From the NCBI GenBank assembly GCA_016214995.1, contig JACRML010000005.1:1-53092 (forward strand): a DNA stretch of 53,092 nucleotides. The letters are read 5' to 3'. This document shows positions 9,166-16,416 of this stretch, in pieces. Position 1 is the stretch's first letter, and every line of letters starts with the position of its first letter. A program made the position numbers and the translations under genes. This DNA is from Deltaproteobacteria bacterium (GTDB lineage Bacteria; Desulfobacterota; GWC2-55-46; UBA9637). Below the pieces are notes generated by a model. The model was not told where the DNA came from. It saw nothing but the letters and a program-made list of their open reading frames with translations, and ran no database searches.

Positions 9166-9783
9166 ATGGTGCCAAAAACATTCTTAAATTCAGAAAAAAC
9201 AAAGAAAAAAGATTTTGATCATATGTTAAGATTGGGAATAATAGCTGAAATGGAGGCCATCAACCTTTATGAACAAATGGCGGCATTGTCTGAAAATGCA
9301 GAGTTAAAAAATATATTGCTGGATATAGTAAAAGAAGAAAAGGCGCATATGGGGAAACTCCATGCCTTATTATTAAAAAAAGACGAAGAGCAGGAAAAGG
9401 CGTCGGAGGAAGGTAAGAGAAAAGTTGATGAAGTATCTTTCGCCAGTAAGACAACGGTAAAACCATTAGAAGAACAAAAGGTAATAAAACCCACCCATAC
9501 GGCTGCTGAAACAGAGAAACCTCGGCCTATTCCGCCGATATGGAAGACTGCAATAAAATCTACAGAAGAACCCAAGCCGATAAGACAGATTGAGTCGACC
9601 CGGAAAACAGAAAAACCGCATACGGCTTCTTCTTCAGATACGAGGGATACAATGAAGCCGGAAAGTAATGTGGCGGCAGGCGAAATTAATATCTGTTCTA
9701 ATTGCGGCTATAAAGCAAACGGCCCAGCACCCAACAGGTGTCCCGGATGCGGCGCACAAGCGGAGAGGTTTAAAAGGTCGTAG
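9166..9783 (+). CDS. ferritin-like helical protein with C-terminal rubredoxin-like zinc ribbon
   Basis: Residues about 18-75 form a two-helix ferritin-like unit (IIAEMEAINLYEQMA and IVKEEKAHMGKL) with Glu and His ligands spaced as in encapsulated ferritins and rubrerythrins. A long polar linker (about 75-175, rich in Lys, Glu, Pro, Thr) is probably disordered. The C-terminus has two cysteine pairs (CSNCGY, CPGCGA) in rubredoxin-like spacing, so iron or zinc binding is likely. The usual rubrerythrin has four helices, so dimerisation in the style of encapsulin cargo ferritins is suggested but not shown; no encapsulin gene is in the window. It lies between the phosphatase and the first FHA gene. 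ATG 9166 has a GTGAGG site. Confidence 0.7.
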   Translation: MVPKTFLNSEKTKKKDFDHMLRLGIIAEMEAINLYEQMAALSENAELKNILLDIVKEEKAHMGKLHALLLKKDEEQEKASEEGKRKVDEVSFASKTTVKPLEEQKVIKPTHTAAETEKPRPIPPIWKTAIKSTEEPKPIRQIESTRKTEKPHTASSSDTRDTMKPESNVAAGEINICSNCGYKANGPAPNRCPGCGAQAERFKRS

Positions 9784-9810
9784 TGAAACGGATTATAGAA
9801 TGTTATTGCT

Positions 9811-10104
9811 ATGTCAAAACTTATCCTCAAATTCCATGGTGTCATCATAAAGGAATATAACCTTGATAAGCCTTACCTAACTATTGGAAGAAATGACGAT
9901 AATGACATATGCATTGACCATATGGCTGTTTCAAGCCATCATGCACGTATAGATAAAGCAGAAGATACTGCTGAGGATTGTTATACTGTGACTGAGCTCA
10001 ACAGCACTAATGGCACCTTTGTAAATGGAAAGAAGATGACAACAACCGTACTGAAGCCAAATGATTGGATAGCCATAGGAAAGCACATACTCTATTTTAA
10101 GTGA
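9811..10104 (+). CDS. single FHA-domain protein
   Basis: The 97 residues are essentially one forkhead-associated domain. Conserved features are the ITGR-like TIGRNDDNDI, the SSHHARI histidine segment and LNSTNGTFVNGKKM. FHA domains bind phosphothreonine peptides, so this protein probably docks on substrates of the nearby kinase, or on the kinase itself. It is cytosolic with no signal or membrane segment. It sits 27 bases after the ferritin-like gene and 91 bases before the larger FHA protein, all on the same strand. The ribosome site is weak. Confidence 0.9.
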   Translation: MSKLILKFHGVIIKEYNLDKPYLTIGRNDDNDICIDHMAVSSHHARIDKAEDTAEDCYTVTELNSTNGTFVNGKKMTTTVLKPNDWIAIGKHILYFK

Positions 10105-10195
10105 GTCCCGCTAGAAAGTTTTGGTTGGAAAGAGCAGGGCAAATCTTCCCTGAGCTTGCTCATAGAATCTTTCTAATGGGGTAAAGGAGAAAATT

Positions 10196-11503
10196 ATGAT
10201 GCTTGTATTCCCATCCACCACAAGATTGTTTGAGGAAAAAAACTGCGGTATTAAGAAATTTGATACTGTCTTTCAGAATATAATCTCAACAGCAAATGAC
10301 GGATACTTTACCATTTCAGAAAAAGAAGATGAGGTATACCTCTTTGTTGTCGGTGGAAGGCCATATAGTTCCGGCAGAATAGAAAAAGAGGGCCTGTCAT
10401 TCCTTGATATACATGAGTTCTTTGATACATATTCAAGGATTGGCACAGCAAACCTGGCATTTTATAAAGTAGAAAAAAAAGCCTTGTTAAGCCTGCTTGT
10501 GTATTTTAAGAAACGGCCGGCGCAGAAATTCAGTGCTGATATGGTTGATATGGAAAAGGTGCTTAATGACCTTGCTCAGAAAGGTACAGACAGTATAGTC
10601 GCCGCAAAATGCGGTGATAAGATTGGCTTTTGCATCTGTCTGAAAGGTAAACCGTCATTTAACTATTTGCCAGATGGCGCGTATGCAAATGAGCAGCCCA
10701 AAGACGGTTTGCTGCTATATGTCTTCGGGCAAAATGAATGCGTGCCCTCCATAGAAATTTTTGACAACATCCAGATGACACCGGCACCTGATATAATCTC
10801 TTCCAAAGATGAGCTGCCAAAAAGCCTGGCAGTGCATTACATAAAAAAGCCTCCTGCTCAAGCCTCAATAAGCGGCGCTGAGGTAGTTCTTATGCTTGCC
10901 AATACGGTTATTAACAAATATTCTATTACAAAGGCAGAAACTACTATCGGCAGGAGCGCCGGCAGCGATATTGCAATAGAAAATCCAGGTGTTTCAAGGC
11001 ACCATGCCGTAATAATGGAAAAAAACGGCAAATTCATGATTGAGGACAAGGGAAGTGCAAATGGAACATTTATGAATGGTGAAAAGATAACAAGCAAAGA
11101 GCTCAAGGACAGCGATAAGGTGCAGATATTAAACTACGTGCTTACATTTAAACTCCCTCAGGTTAAAATCGAAGAAAAAACTGTGTATGTTGACCCATCT
11201 GCAGTAAATCAAAAAAAACCTGGAACAGCTAAACTTGTGATTGAAGGCGGCAAGGAATTTACTTTACAATCTACAGTGATGACTGTTGGCAGTGGTGAAG
11301 ATATGGGACTACGGCTTGAAGGACGTGGAATAGAAGATCATCAGGCAAGCATCCTCAGGGGTAAAGGAGGCGAGTTTACACTGATGCATAAAGGTGGCAG
11401 AACACCTACAAAGGTCAACGGTGAAAAAGTTCAGGAACATCATCTTAAGAACGGCGATGTTATAGAGATGGGCCAGTATAAAATAAACTACAAAGTCTCA
11501 TAA
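10196..11503 (+). CDS. two-FHA-domain protein with unknown N-terminal domain
   Basis: 435 residues. The first ~200 form a mixed alpha/beta region I do not recognise; it resembles small effector/roadblock-like domains often put before FHA modules, but that is a guess. A canonical FHA domain follows at about 225-315 (TTIGRSAGSDI, VSRHHAVI, KGSANGTFMNGE). A second, degenerate FHA-like fold at about 340-435 lacks the GR and RHH signature and ends on a typical terminal strand (IEMGQYKINYKV). Only the first is expected to bind phosphothreonine. An AAAGGAG site precedes ATG 10196. It closes the kinase/phosphatase/FHA group. Confidence 0.85.
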   Translation: MMLVFPSTTRLFEEKNCGIKKFDTVFQNIISTANDGYFTISEKEDEVYLFVVGGRPYSSGRIEKEGLSFLDIHEFFDTYSRIGTANLAFYKVEKKALLSLLVYFKKRPAQKFSADMVDMEKVLNDLAQKGTDSIVAAKCGDKIGFCICLKGKPSFNYLPDGAYANEQPKDGLLLYVFGQNECVPSIEIFDNIQMTPAPDIISSKDELPKSLAVHYIKKPPAQASISGAEVVLMLANTVINKYSITKAETTIGRSAGSDIAIENPGVSRHHAVIMEKNGKFMIEDKGSANGTFMNGEKITSKELKDSDKVQILNYVLTFKLPQVKIEEKTVYVDPSAVNQKKPGTAKLVIEGGKEFTLQSTVMTVGSGEDMGLRLEGRGIEDHQASILRGKGGEFTLMHKGGRTPTKVNGEKVQEHHLKNGDVIEMGQYKINYKVS

Positions 11504-11514
11504 TGTGAGACTGC

Positions 11515-12291
11515 ATGAAAAATCTGAAAACATACCTTAATAAACTCTATCTTACCTTTGACCTGAAATTTCTTTCACCTGATCCGCTTGAAGTTGTTCA
11601 TCAATTTAAAAAGATGGATAATCAGCCATATAAATTTGTTATTAATTTCAACCCTAAAAAAGATGCAAGGGTATTTGACGGTTTTATCCATAGGTTTAAT
11701 AGTGGAAGAGATATTGCCTGTCTTGTTTATTTTGCAAAGCAGATGATCGAAAGGAATGGATCTATCGGAGAGTTTTTCCTTAAAGGTTATAACCCGGGAG
11801 ATGCAAATATAAAAAATGCGCTTGTAAATTTCTCTGAAAGGGCTTTATCACTTGATTCATCCGCTATTTATTCTGATATTGTATGCGCGGGCAAAAAAGA
11901 GCTTCCAGGAAATGCCGGGGTAAGATTTTTCTTCCCGTCTCCAAAAGATGGAAGCCCTTGTAAAAGACTGAATCTTTATCTGAGGTGGATGGTGCGAAAC
12001 GGAGATAGCTTGGATTTCGGTCTTTGGAAGGACATACAGCCATGCAAACTTGTAATTCCTCTTGATACACATATTGCACGGATATCCCAGAATATCGGCC
12101 TTACCAAAAGAAAAAGTCCTGATTGGAAAATGGCAGAGGAGATTACAGAAAATCTGAAAATTCTTGACCCCGAAGACCCTGTAAAATACGATTTTGCCAT
12201 CTGCAGGCTCGGAATATTGGAACATTGTTCCAAACGAAAAGATTTCAAAAAATGCGAAGCATGTCTCATCAAGAAGATATGCGTACTATGA
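11515..12291 (+). CDS. TIGR02757 / DUF2400 family protein
   Basis: 258 residues matching the TIGR02757 (DUF2400) family: the KRLNLYLRWMVR block, then PLDTHIARISQNIGL, a DPEDPVKYDFAICRLGI block and a four-cysteine C-terminus (C-x4-C-x2-C-x5-C in KKCEACLIKKIC). The fold is related to the helix-hairpin-helix DNA glycosylases, with a possible Fe-S cluster; its function is not established. It starts 12 bases after the FHA gene, suggesting translational coupling. There is no signal peptide. Confidence 0.88.
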   Translation: MKNLKTYLNKLYLTFDLKFLSPDPLEVVHQFKKMDNQPYKFVINFNPKKDARVFDGFIHRFNSGRDIACLVYFAKQMIERNGSIGEFFLKGYNPGDANIKNALVNFSERALSLDSSAIYSDIVCAGKKELPGNAGVRFFFPSPKDGSPCKRLNLYLRWMVRNGDSLDFGLWKDIQPCKLVIPLDTHIARISQNIGLTKRKSPDWKMAEEITENLKILDPEDPVKYDFAICRLGILEHCSKRKDFKKCEACLIKKICVL

Positions 12292-12411
12292 TAATCATAC
12301 CTCAAGACTGTACTCCTTCAAAAACACCTCCCTCCATTTTTCTATAAACTCTCCAAAAATCCTTTCCTAATTCAAAGGGGAGCCATTCCTTATCCGACTC
12401 TAATTTTTTGA

Positions 12412-12441
12412 TTGCATAATATGCTTTTTTTAAAGTATACT
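12412..12441 (+). promoter_or_regulatory. candidate promoter of typA
   Basis: A good -10 box (TATACT, 12436-12441) lies 35 bases before ATG 12476 in a sharply AT-rich stretch. The -35 candidate (TTGCAT, 12412-12417, 18-base spacing) is poor, so only the -10 is convincing. Confidence 0.35.
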
Positions 12442-12475
12442 ATTATGTTTCATATTAAAAATTTTGGGAGCAAAA

Positions 12476-14284
12476 ATGAAAAACACACAAATCAGGAACA
12501 TTGCAATCATTGCCCATGTTGACCACGGTAAGACAACATTGGTTGACTTTATGCTCAAGCAAGCAGGCGTATTCAGGGAAAACGAGCGGGTGGAGGAACG
12601 GGTTATGGACTCCATAGACCTTGAGCGGGAGCGCGGCATAACCATCATGGCAAAGAACACGGCAGTACTCTACAATGGCATCAAGATAAATATAGTTGAT
12701 ACGCCGGGCCATGCGGATTTTGGCGGTGAGGTTGAAAGAACTTTAAAGATGGTGGACGGCGTGTTGCTTCTGGTGGATGCATCTGAAGGTCCTCTACCGC
12801 AGACCCGCTTTGTTTTAAAGAAGGCATTGGAACTCAAACTTCCGCCCATTATTGTCATCAATAAGATTGACAGACCTGACGCCAGAATCAAAGAGGTCTT
12901 AAACGAGGTATATGATTTATTCATTGATTTAGATGCAACTGAGGAGCAGATTGATTTTCCTGTTATATACACCATTGCAAGAGAAGGGCTTGCAAAGATT
13001 ACACCCGATGGAGACGGCAAAGACCTCCAGCCTCTTTTTGAGCTGATACTCAAGACCATTCCTATGCCTGAAGGCGATGAAACAGGCAATTTGCAAATCC
13101 TTGTCACAAACATAGACTATAACGACTATGTTGGCAGACTTGCCGTAGGCCGCATATTTGGTGGCACAATCAAGGCCGGCCAGATGGTTGGTGTGGTGAA
13201 TCAGAAAGGTGAGGTAGTGAAAACAAAGATTACTGTGCTTTACGGTTTTCAGGGATTGAAGCGGGTTGAGCAGCCGCAGGCGGTTATGGGCGACATTGTT
13301 GCCATTGCAGGGATAGAAGGGGCAAACATCGGCGATACTATCACTGATGTTGAAAACCCGAAACCGCTACCAAGGATTGCGGTTGATGAGCCTACCATCT
13401 CCATGGTTGTTTCCATTAACTCATCCCCATTTGCCGGTAAAGACGGAAAATTTGTAACATCACGGCACCTGAAAGAAAGGCTTGAAAAAGAGCTGCTCTA
13501 TAATGTGGCAATCAAGATGGAACAAATGGAATCAAAGGATGCGTTCAAAGTCATGGGGCGAGGCGAATTGCAATTGGCAATCCTTATAGAGATGATGCGC
13601 AGGGAAGGTTATGAGCTTACCGTGGGAATGCCTGAGACTATTACCAAGAAGGTGGACGGCATCCTGCACGAGCCTATGGAACAGCTTATAATAGATTGCC
13701 CTGAAGAATTTATAGGCGTGGTAACGCAGAAGATCGGCATGAGAAGGGGAAAGATGCAGAAGATGCAGAATAACGGCCATGGGAGAGTGAGGTTGGAATT
13801 TCGTCTGCCGTCCAGAGGGCTTATAGGTTTCAGAACAGAGTTTCTTACAGATACAAAAGGCACGGGGTTGCTAAACCATATTTTTGACGGATATGAGCCG
13901 TGGCAAGGAATAATTTCAAAACGTACAACAGGCGCACTGGTTTCAGACAGGGCAGGTGTTACAACCATCTATGCCCTATTTCATATCCAGCCAAGAGGAG
14001 AGTTGTTTGTAAGCGAAAGCACGGCTGTATATGAGGGTATGGTGATTGGCGAAAATTCAAGAGAGAACGACCTTGATGTCAATGTGGTGAAGGAAAAGAA
14101 ACTGACCAATATGAGGGCATCAGGTTCTGATGAAGCTCTCCGTCTTGCGCCGCCCAGATTAATGAGCCTTGAACAAGCTATAGAATTTATCAACGAGGAC
14201 GAACTGGTAGAGGTTACGCCGAAAAATATCAGGATTCGGAAAAAGATTCTGGAGGCGAACAGGAGACCGAAGAAAGAGAAGTAG
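12476..14284 (+). CDS. typA: TypA/BipA translational GTPase
   Basis: 602-residue ribosome-binding GTPase of the EF-G/LepA superfamily, involved in ribosome assembly and stress adaptation. The G-domain motifs are complete: [10 protein letters not shown], the switch region [25 protein letters not shown], and NKIDRPDAR. Domains II, III, V and the TypA-specific C-terminal domain follow, with [17 protein letters not shown] and [17 protein letters not shown] typical of the family, at the usual length. ATG 12476 is preceded by GGGAGCAAAA; a TTG at 12464 is also open but would bury this ribosome site. It is followed by a terminator-like hairpin. Confidence 0.97.
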   Translation: MKNTQIRNIAIIAHVDHGKTTLVDFMLKQAGVFRENERVEERVMDSIDLERERGITIMAKNTAVLYNGIKINIVDTPGHADFGGEVERTLKMVDGVLLLVDASEGPLPQTRFVLKKALELKLPPIIVINKIDRPDARIKEVLNEVYDLFIDLDATEEQIDFPVIYTIAREGLAKITPDGDGKDLQPLFELILKTIPMPEGDETGNLQILVTNIDYNDYVGRLAVGRIFGGTIKAGQMVGVVNQKGEVVKTKITVLYGFQGLKRVEQPQAVMGDIVAIAGIEGANIGDTITDVENPKPLPRIAVDEPTISMVVSINSSPFAGKDGKFVTSRHLKERLEKELLYNVAIKMEQMESKDAFKVMGRGELQLAILIEMMRREGYELTVGMPETITKKVDGILHEPMEQLIIDCPEEFIGVVTQKIGMRRGKMQKMQNNGHGRVRLEFRLPSRGLIGFRTEFLTDTKGTGLLNHIFDGYEPWQGIISKRTTGALVSDRAGVTTIYALFHIQPRGELFVSESTAVYEGMVIGENSRENDLDVNVVKEKKLTNMRASGSDEALRLAPPRLMSLEQAIEFINEDELVEVTPKNIRIRKKILEANRRPKKEK

Positions 14285-14286
14285 AC

Positions 14287-14325
14287 AAACGCAATGTTTG
14301 GCCAAATCTTGCGTTTACATTTTTC
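14287..14325 (+). terminator. terminator hairpin after typA
   Basis: AAACGCAA (14287-14294) pairs with TTGCGTTT (14309-14316) around an inner TTTGGCCAAA, followed by ACATTTTTC. It lies a few bases after the typA stop. Confidence 0.6.
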
Positions 14326-14402
14326 TGGCATAATAATTTCTTCTTGAGATAAAGAAAAAAAGGTGTTAATTTTTTAAAAATACGGATAGAACAGGTGTAA
14401 AC

Positions 14403-15425
14403 ATGAAAAAGTCAAAGTATAATGTTGCAGTTGTAGGTGCTACCGGCGTTGTTGGCCAGGAGATAATAAGGATACTGGAAGAGCGAAAATTTCCTGTAGA
14501 TAAAATAACACTTCTGGCATCAGAGAGGTCTGCCGGACAATTTCTTGAATATAAGGGCACGGCGGAAAAGGTTTGTCTGCTTTCAGAAGAAACATTTGAA
14601 GGTATTGACATAGGTCTGTTTTCTCCGGGTGCATCGGTAAGCGCTGTTTATGCGCCAAAGGCCGGCAAGGCCGGGTGCATAGTTATAGACAATACAAGCC
14701 AGTTCAGGATGGATCCCGATGTGCCGCTTGTTGTGCCGGAGGTAAATCCAAAGGCCGTTGCTGAATATAAAAAGCGAAATATCATTGCCAATCCTAATTG
14801 CTCAACCATTCAGATGGTTGTGGCATTAAAGCCGATACATGATGCTGTGAGGATAAAGAGAGTTGTTGTCTCAACATATCAGGCAGTATCAGGCGCAGGC
14901 AAGGAGGCAATGGATGAACTCTCGGATCAGGTGCTTGCCATATACAACCAGAAGGATATAGAAAAAAATGTATTCCCCCATCAGATAGCATTCAACTGCA
15001 TCCCACAGATAGATGTGTTCCTTGACAATAGTTACACCAAGGAAGAGATGAAGATGGTGAATGAAACAACAAAGATTATGGGAGATTATTCTATAAAGGT
15101 TACTGCTACGACTGTAAGAGTGCCTGTGTTTAACAGCCATTCGGAGGTTGTGAACATAGAGACTGAAAAGAAGATAACTGCGAAGGAAGTAAAAAAACTC
15201 CTTTCAAAGGCCGCCGGTGTCAAGGTGGTTGATGATGCGAACAATAAACTCTATCCCATGCCCATAAATGCCTCTGAAAAGGATGAGGTATTTGTCGGCA
15301 GGATTAGAGAAGACGAGTCCATACCGAACGGCATCAATATGTGGATTGTATCCGACAACCTGCGCAAAGGTGCAGCTTTGAATGCTGTGCAGATAGCGGA
15401 GATATTGATAAGGGAATACCTCTAG
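14403..15425 (+). CDS. asd: aspartate-semialdehyde dehydrogenase
   Basis: Reduces aspartyl phosphate to aspartate semialdehyde with NADPH, the branch point to lysine, diaminopimelate, methionine and threonine. The 340 residues show the N-terminal NADP loop VVGATGVVGQE, the catalytic cysteine in NPNCSTIQM, and the QAVSGAGKEAMDEL block. The active-site histidine lies in PVFNSHSEVV, replacing the commoner GHS with NSHS. Length is normal. dapA and dapB, which use its product, are about 30 kb away on the same strand. ATG 14403 lies close after a weak ribosome site (ACAGGTGTAAAC). Confidence 0.96.
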   Translation: MKKSKYNVAVVGATGVVGQEIIRILEERKFPVDKITLLASERSAGQFLEYKGTAEKVCLLSEETFEGIDIGLFSPGASVSAVYAPKAGKAGCIVIDNTSQFRMDPDVPLVVPEVNPKAVAEYKKRNIIANPNCSTIQMVVALKPIHDAVRIKRVVVSTYQAVSGAGKEAMDELSDQVLAIYNQKDIEKNVFPHQIAFNCIPQIDVFLDNSYTKEEMKMVNETTKIMGDYSIKVTATTVRVPVFNSHSEVVNIETEKKITAKEVKKLLSKAAGVKVVDDANNKLYPMPINASEKDEVFVGRIREDESIPNGINMWIVSDNLRKGAALNAVQIAEILIREYL

Positions 15426-15490
15426 CGTTTAGCGTATAGAAGAGACGCATAGCGGATAGGAAAAACTACACGCTCTACGCTAAACGCTAA
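15424..15490. repeat. stutter-type palindrome between asd and truA
   Basis: Variants of TAGCGTTTAGCGTATAG and GCATAGCGGATAGG are followed by CTACACGCTCTACGC and TAAACGCTA, giving an imperfect hairpin that fills the entire gap between the two genes. It begins at the asd stop and ends 4 bases before the truA start, leaving truA without a recognisable ribosome site. Confidence 0.7.
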
Positions 15491-15494
15491 TGTT

Positions 15495-16232
15495 ATGCGT
15501 AACATCAAACTCCTCATTGAATATCAAGGCACCAATTACGCAGGCTGGCAGATTCAACAAAACCTCCCTACAATTCAGGGTACAATTCAGGAAAAGGTAA
15601 AGATTATCACCGGTGAGGATATTAAGCTCACTGCGTCAAGCAGGACAGATGCGGGTGTTCATGCGCTTGGCCAAGTGGCAAATTTCTGCACAGAAAGCCA
15701 TATTCCGCCTCATTCCATGCAGATGGGAATCAATGCGCTTCTGCCGGATGATATTGTCATAAAAGATGCTGCGGAGGTTTCTCCTGATTTTGATTCAAGA
15801 AGGAGTGCGAAGGCAAAAACATACAGATACCTAATCCTCAACAGGTCATACCCATCTGCTATTTACAGAAATTTTTCATGGCATGTGTTTCAGAAATTGA
15901 ATATAGATGCAATGCGGACAGCAGCTACCTATCTTATCGGCAAAAAAGATTTTACATCCTTCAGGGCCTCTGAGTGTGATGCCATGCATTTTGTCAGAGA
16001 GATTTTATCGTTTTCAATAGAAAAGAAGGATGATGGTTTTTTGGAACTTGAGGTCAAAGGGACGGCATTTTTAAGGCACATGGTGAGGATAATGGTTGGA
16101 ACTTTGACAGCTATTGGCAAAGGAAAGATTAAGGTGAAAGAATTTCAAACGATAATTGATGCCAAAGACAGGAGATTGGCTGGCATGACTGCGCCGCCGC
16201 AGGGGTTGTTTTTAAAGGAGGTGGAATATTGA
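15495..16232 (+). CDS. truA: tRNA pseudouridine(38-40) synthase TruA
   Basis: 245 residues, the usual length. It isomerises uridines 38-40 in the anticodon arm of many tRNAs. The catalytic aspartate lies in ASSRTDAGVHALGQ, and the family's EYQGTNYAGWQ start and KAKTYRYLI and FLRHMVRIMVGTL blocks are all present. Start ATG 15495 follows directly on a palindromic repeat that fills the gap after asd; no clear Shine-Dalgarno is seen, so translation may depend on coupling or on the repeat structure. It converges on the minus-strand ATPase gene. Confidence 0.96.
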   Translation: MRNIKLLIEYQGTNYAGWQIQQNLPTIQGTIQEKVKIITGEDIKLTASSRTDAGVHALGQVANFCTESHIPPHSMQMGINALLPDDIVIKDAAEVSPDFDSRRSAKAKTYRYLILNRSYPSAIYRNFSWHVFQKLNIDAMRTAATYLIGKKDFTSFRASECDAMHFVREILSFSIEKKDDGFLELEVKGTAFLRHMVRIMVGTLTAIGKGKIKVKEFQTIIDAKDRRLAGMTAPPQGLFLKEVEY

Positions 16233-16235
16233 CGA

Positions 16236-16286
16236 TCTGTTGCCCAAATCTGCGTTTTCGCTACGAAAGCGGATTTGGGCAACAGA
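16236..16286. terminator. long hairpin between convergent truA and ATPase genes
   Basis: The left arm TCTGTTGCCCAAATC (16236-16250) pairs with GATTTGGGCAACAGA (16272-16286), and further pairing (TTTTCG/CGAAAG) lies nearer the loop. It begins a few bases after the truA stop. No U-tract follows, so it may be a repeat, an RNA-end stabiliser or a weak terminator. Confidence 0.5.
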
Positions 16287-16319
16287 CCGTTGATAGTTCA
16301 CACGGGAAAGCATCCCTTT

Positions 16320-16349
16320 CTCCAAAAACCAATATCTATTTTGGGGTTT
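16320..16349 (+). repeat. CCCCAAA/TTTTGGGG hairpin motif, copy A
   Basis: CTCCAAAAACCAATATCTAT then TTTGGGGTTT. This is one of five copies in the window of a short hairpin with stem CCCCAAA/TTTTGGGG and loop ATCAATGTCTA. This copy has two loop changes and a damaged left arm. Confidence 0.65.
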
Positions 16350-16416
16350 GCCGAACTGCTTCCGTTGCCGCACCATGCTGGCTAACAGTGTAAATGTCGC
16401 ACACCACTTCTCTTTT

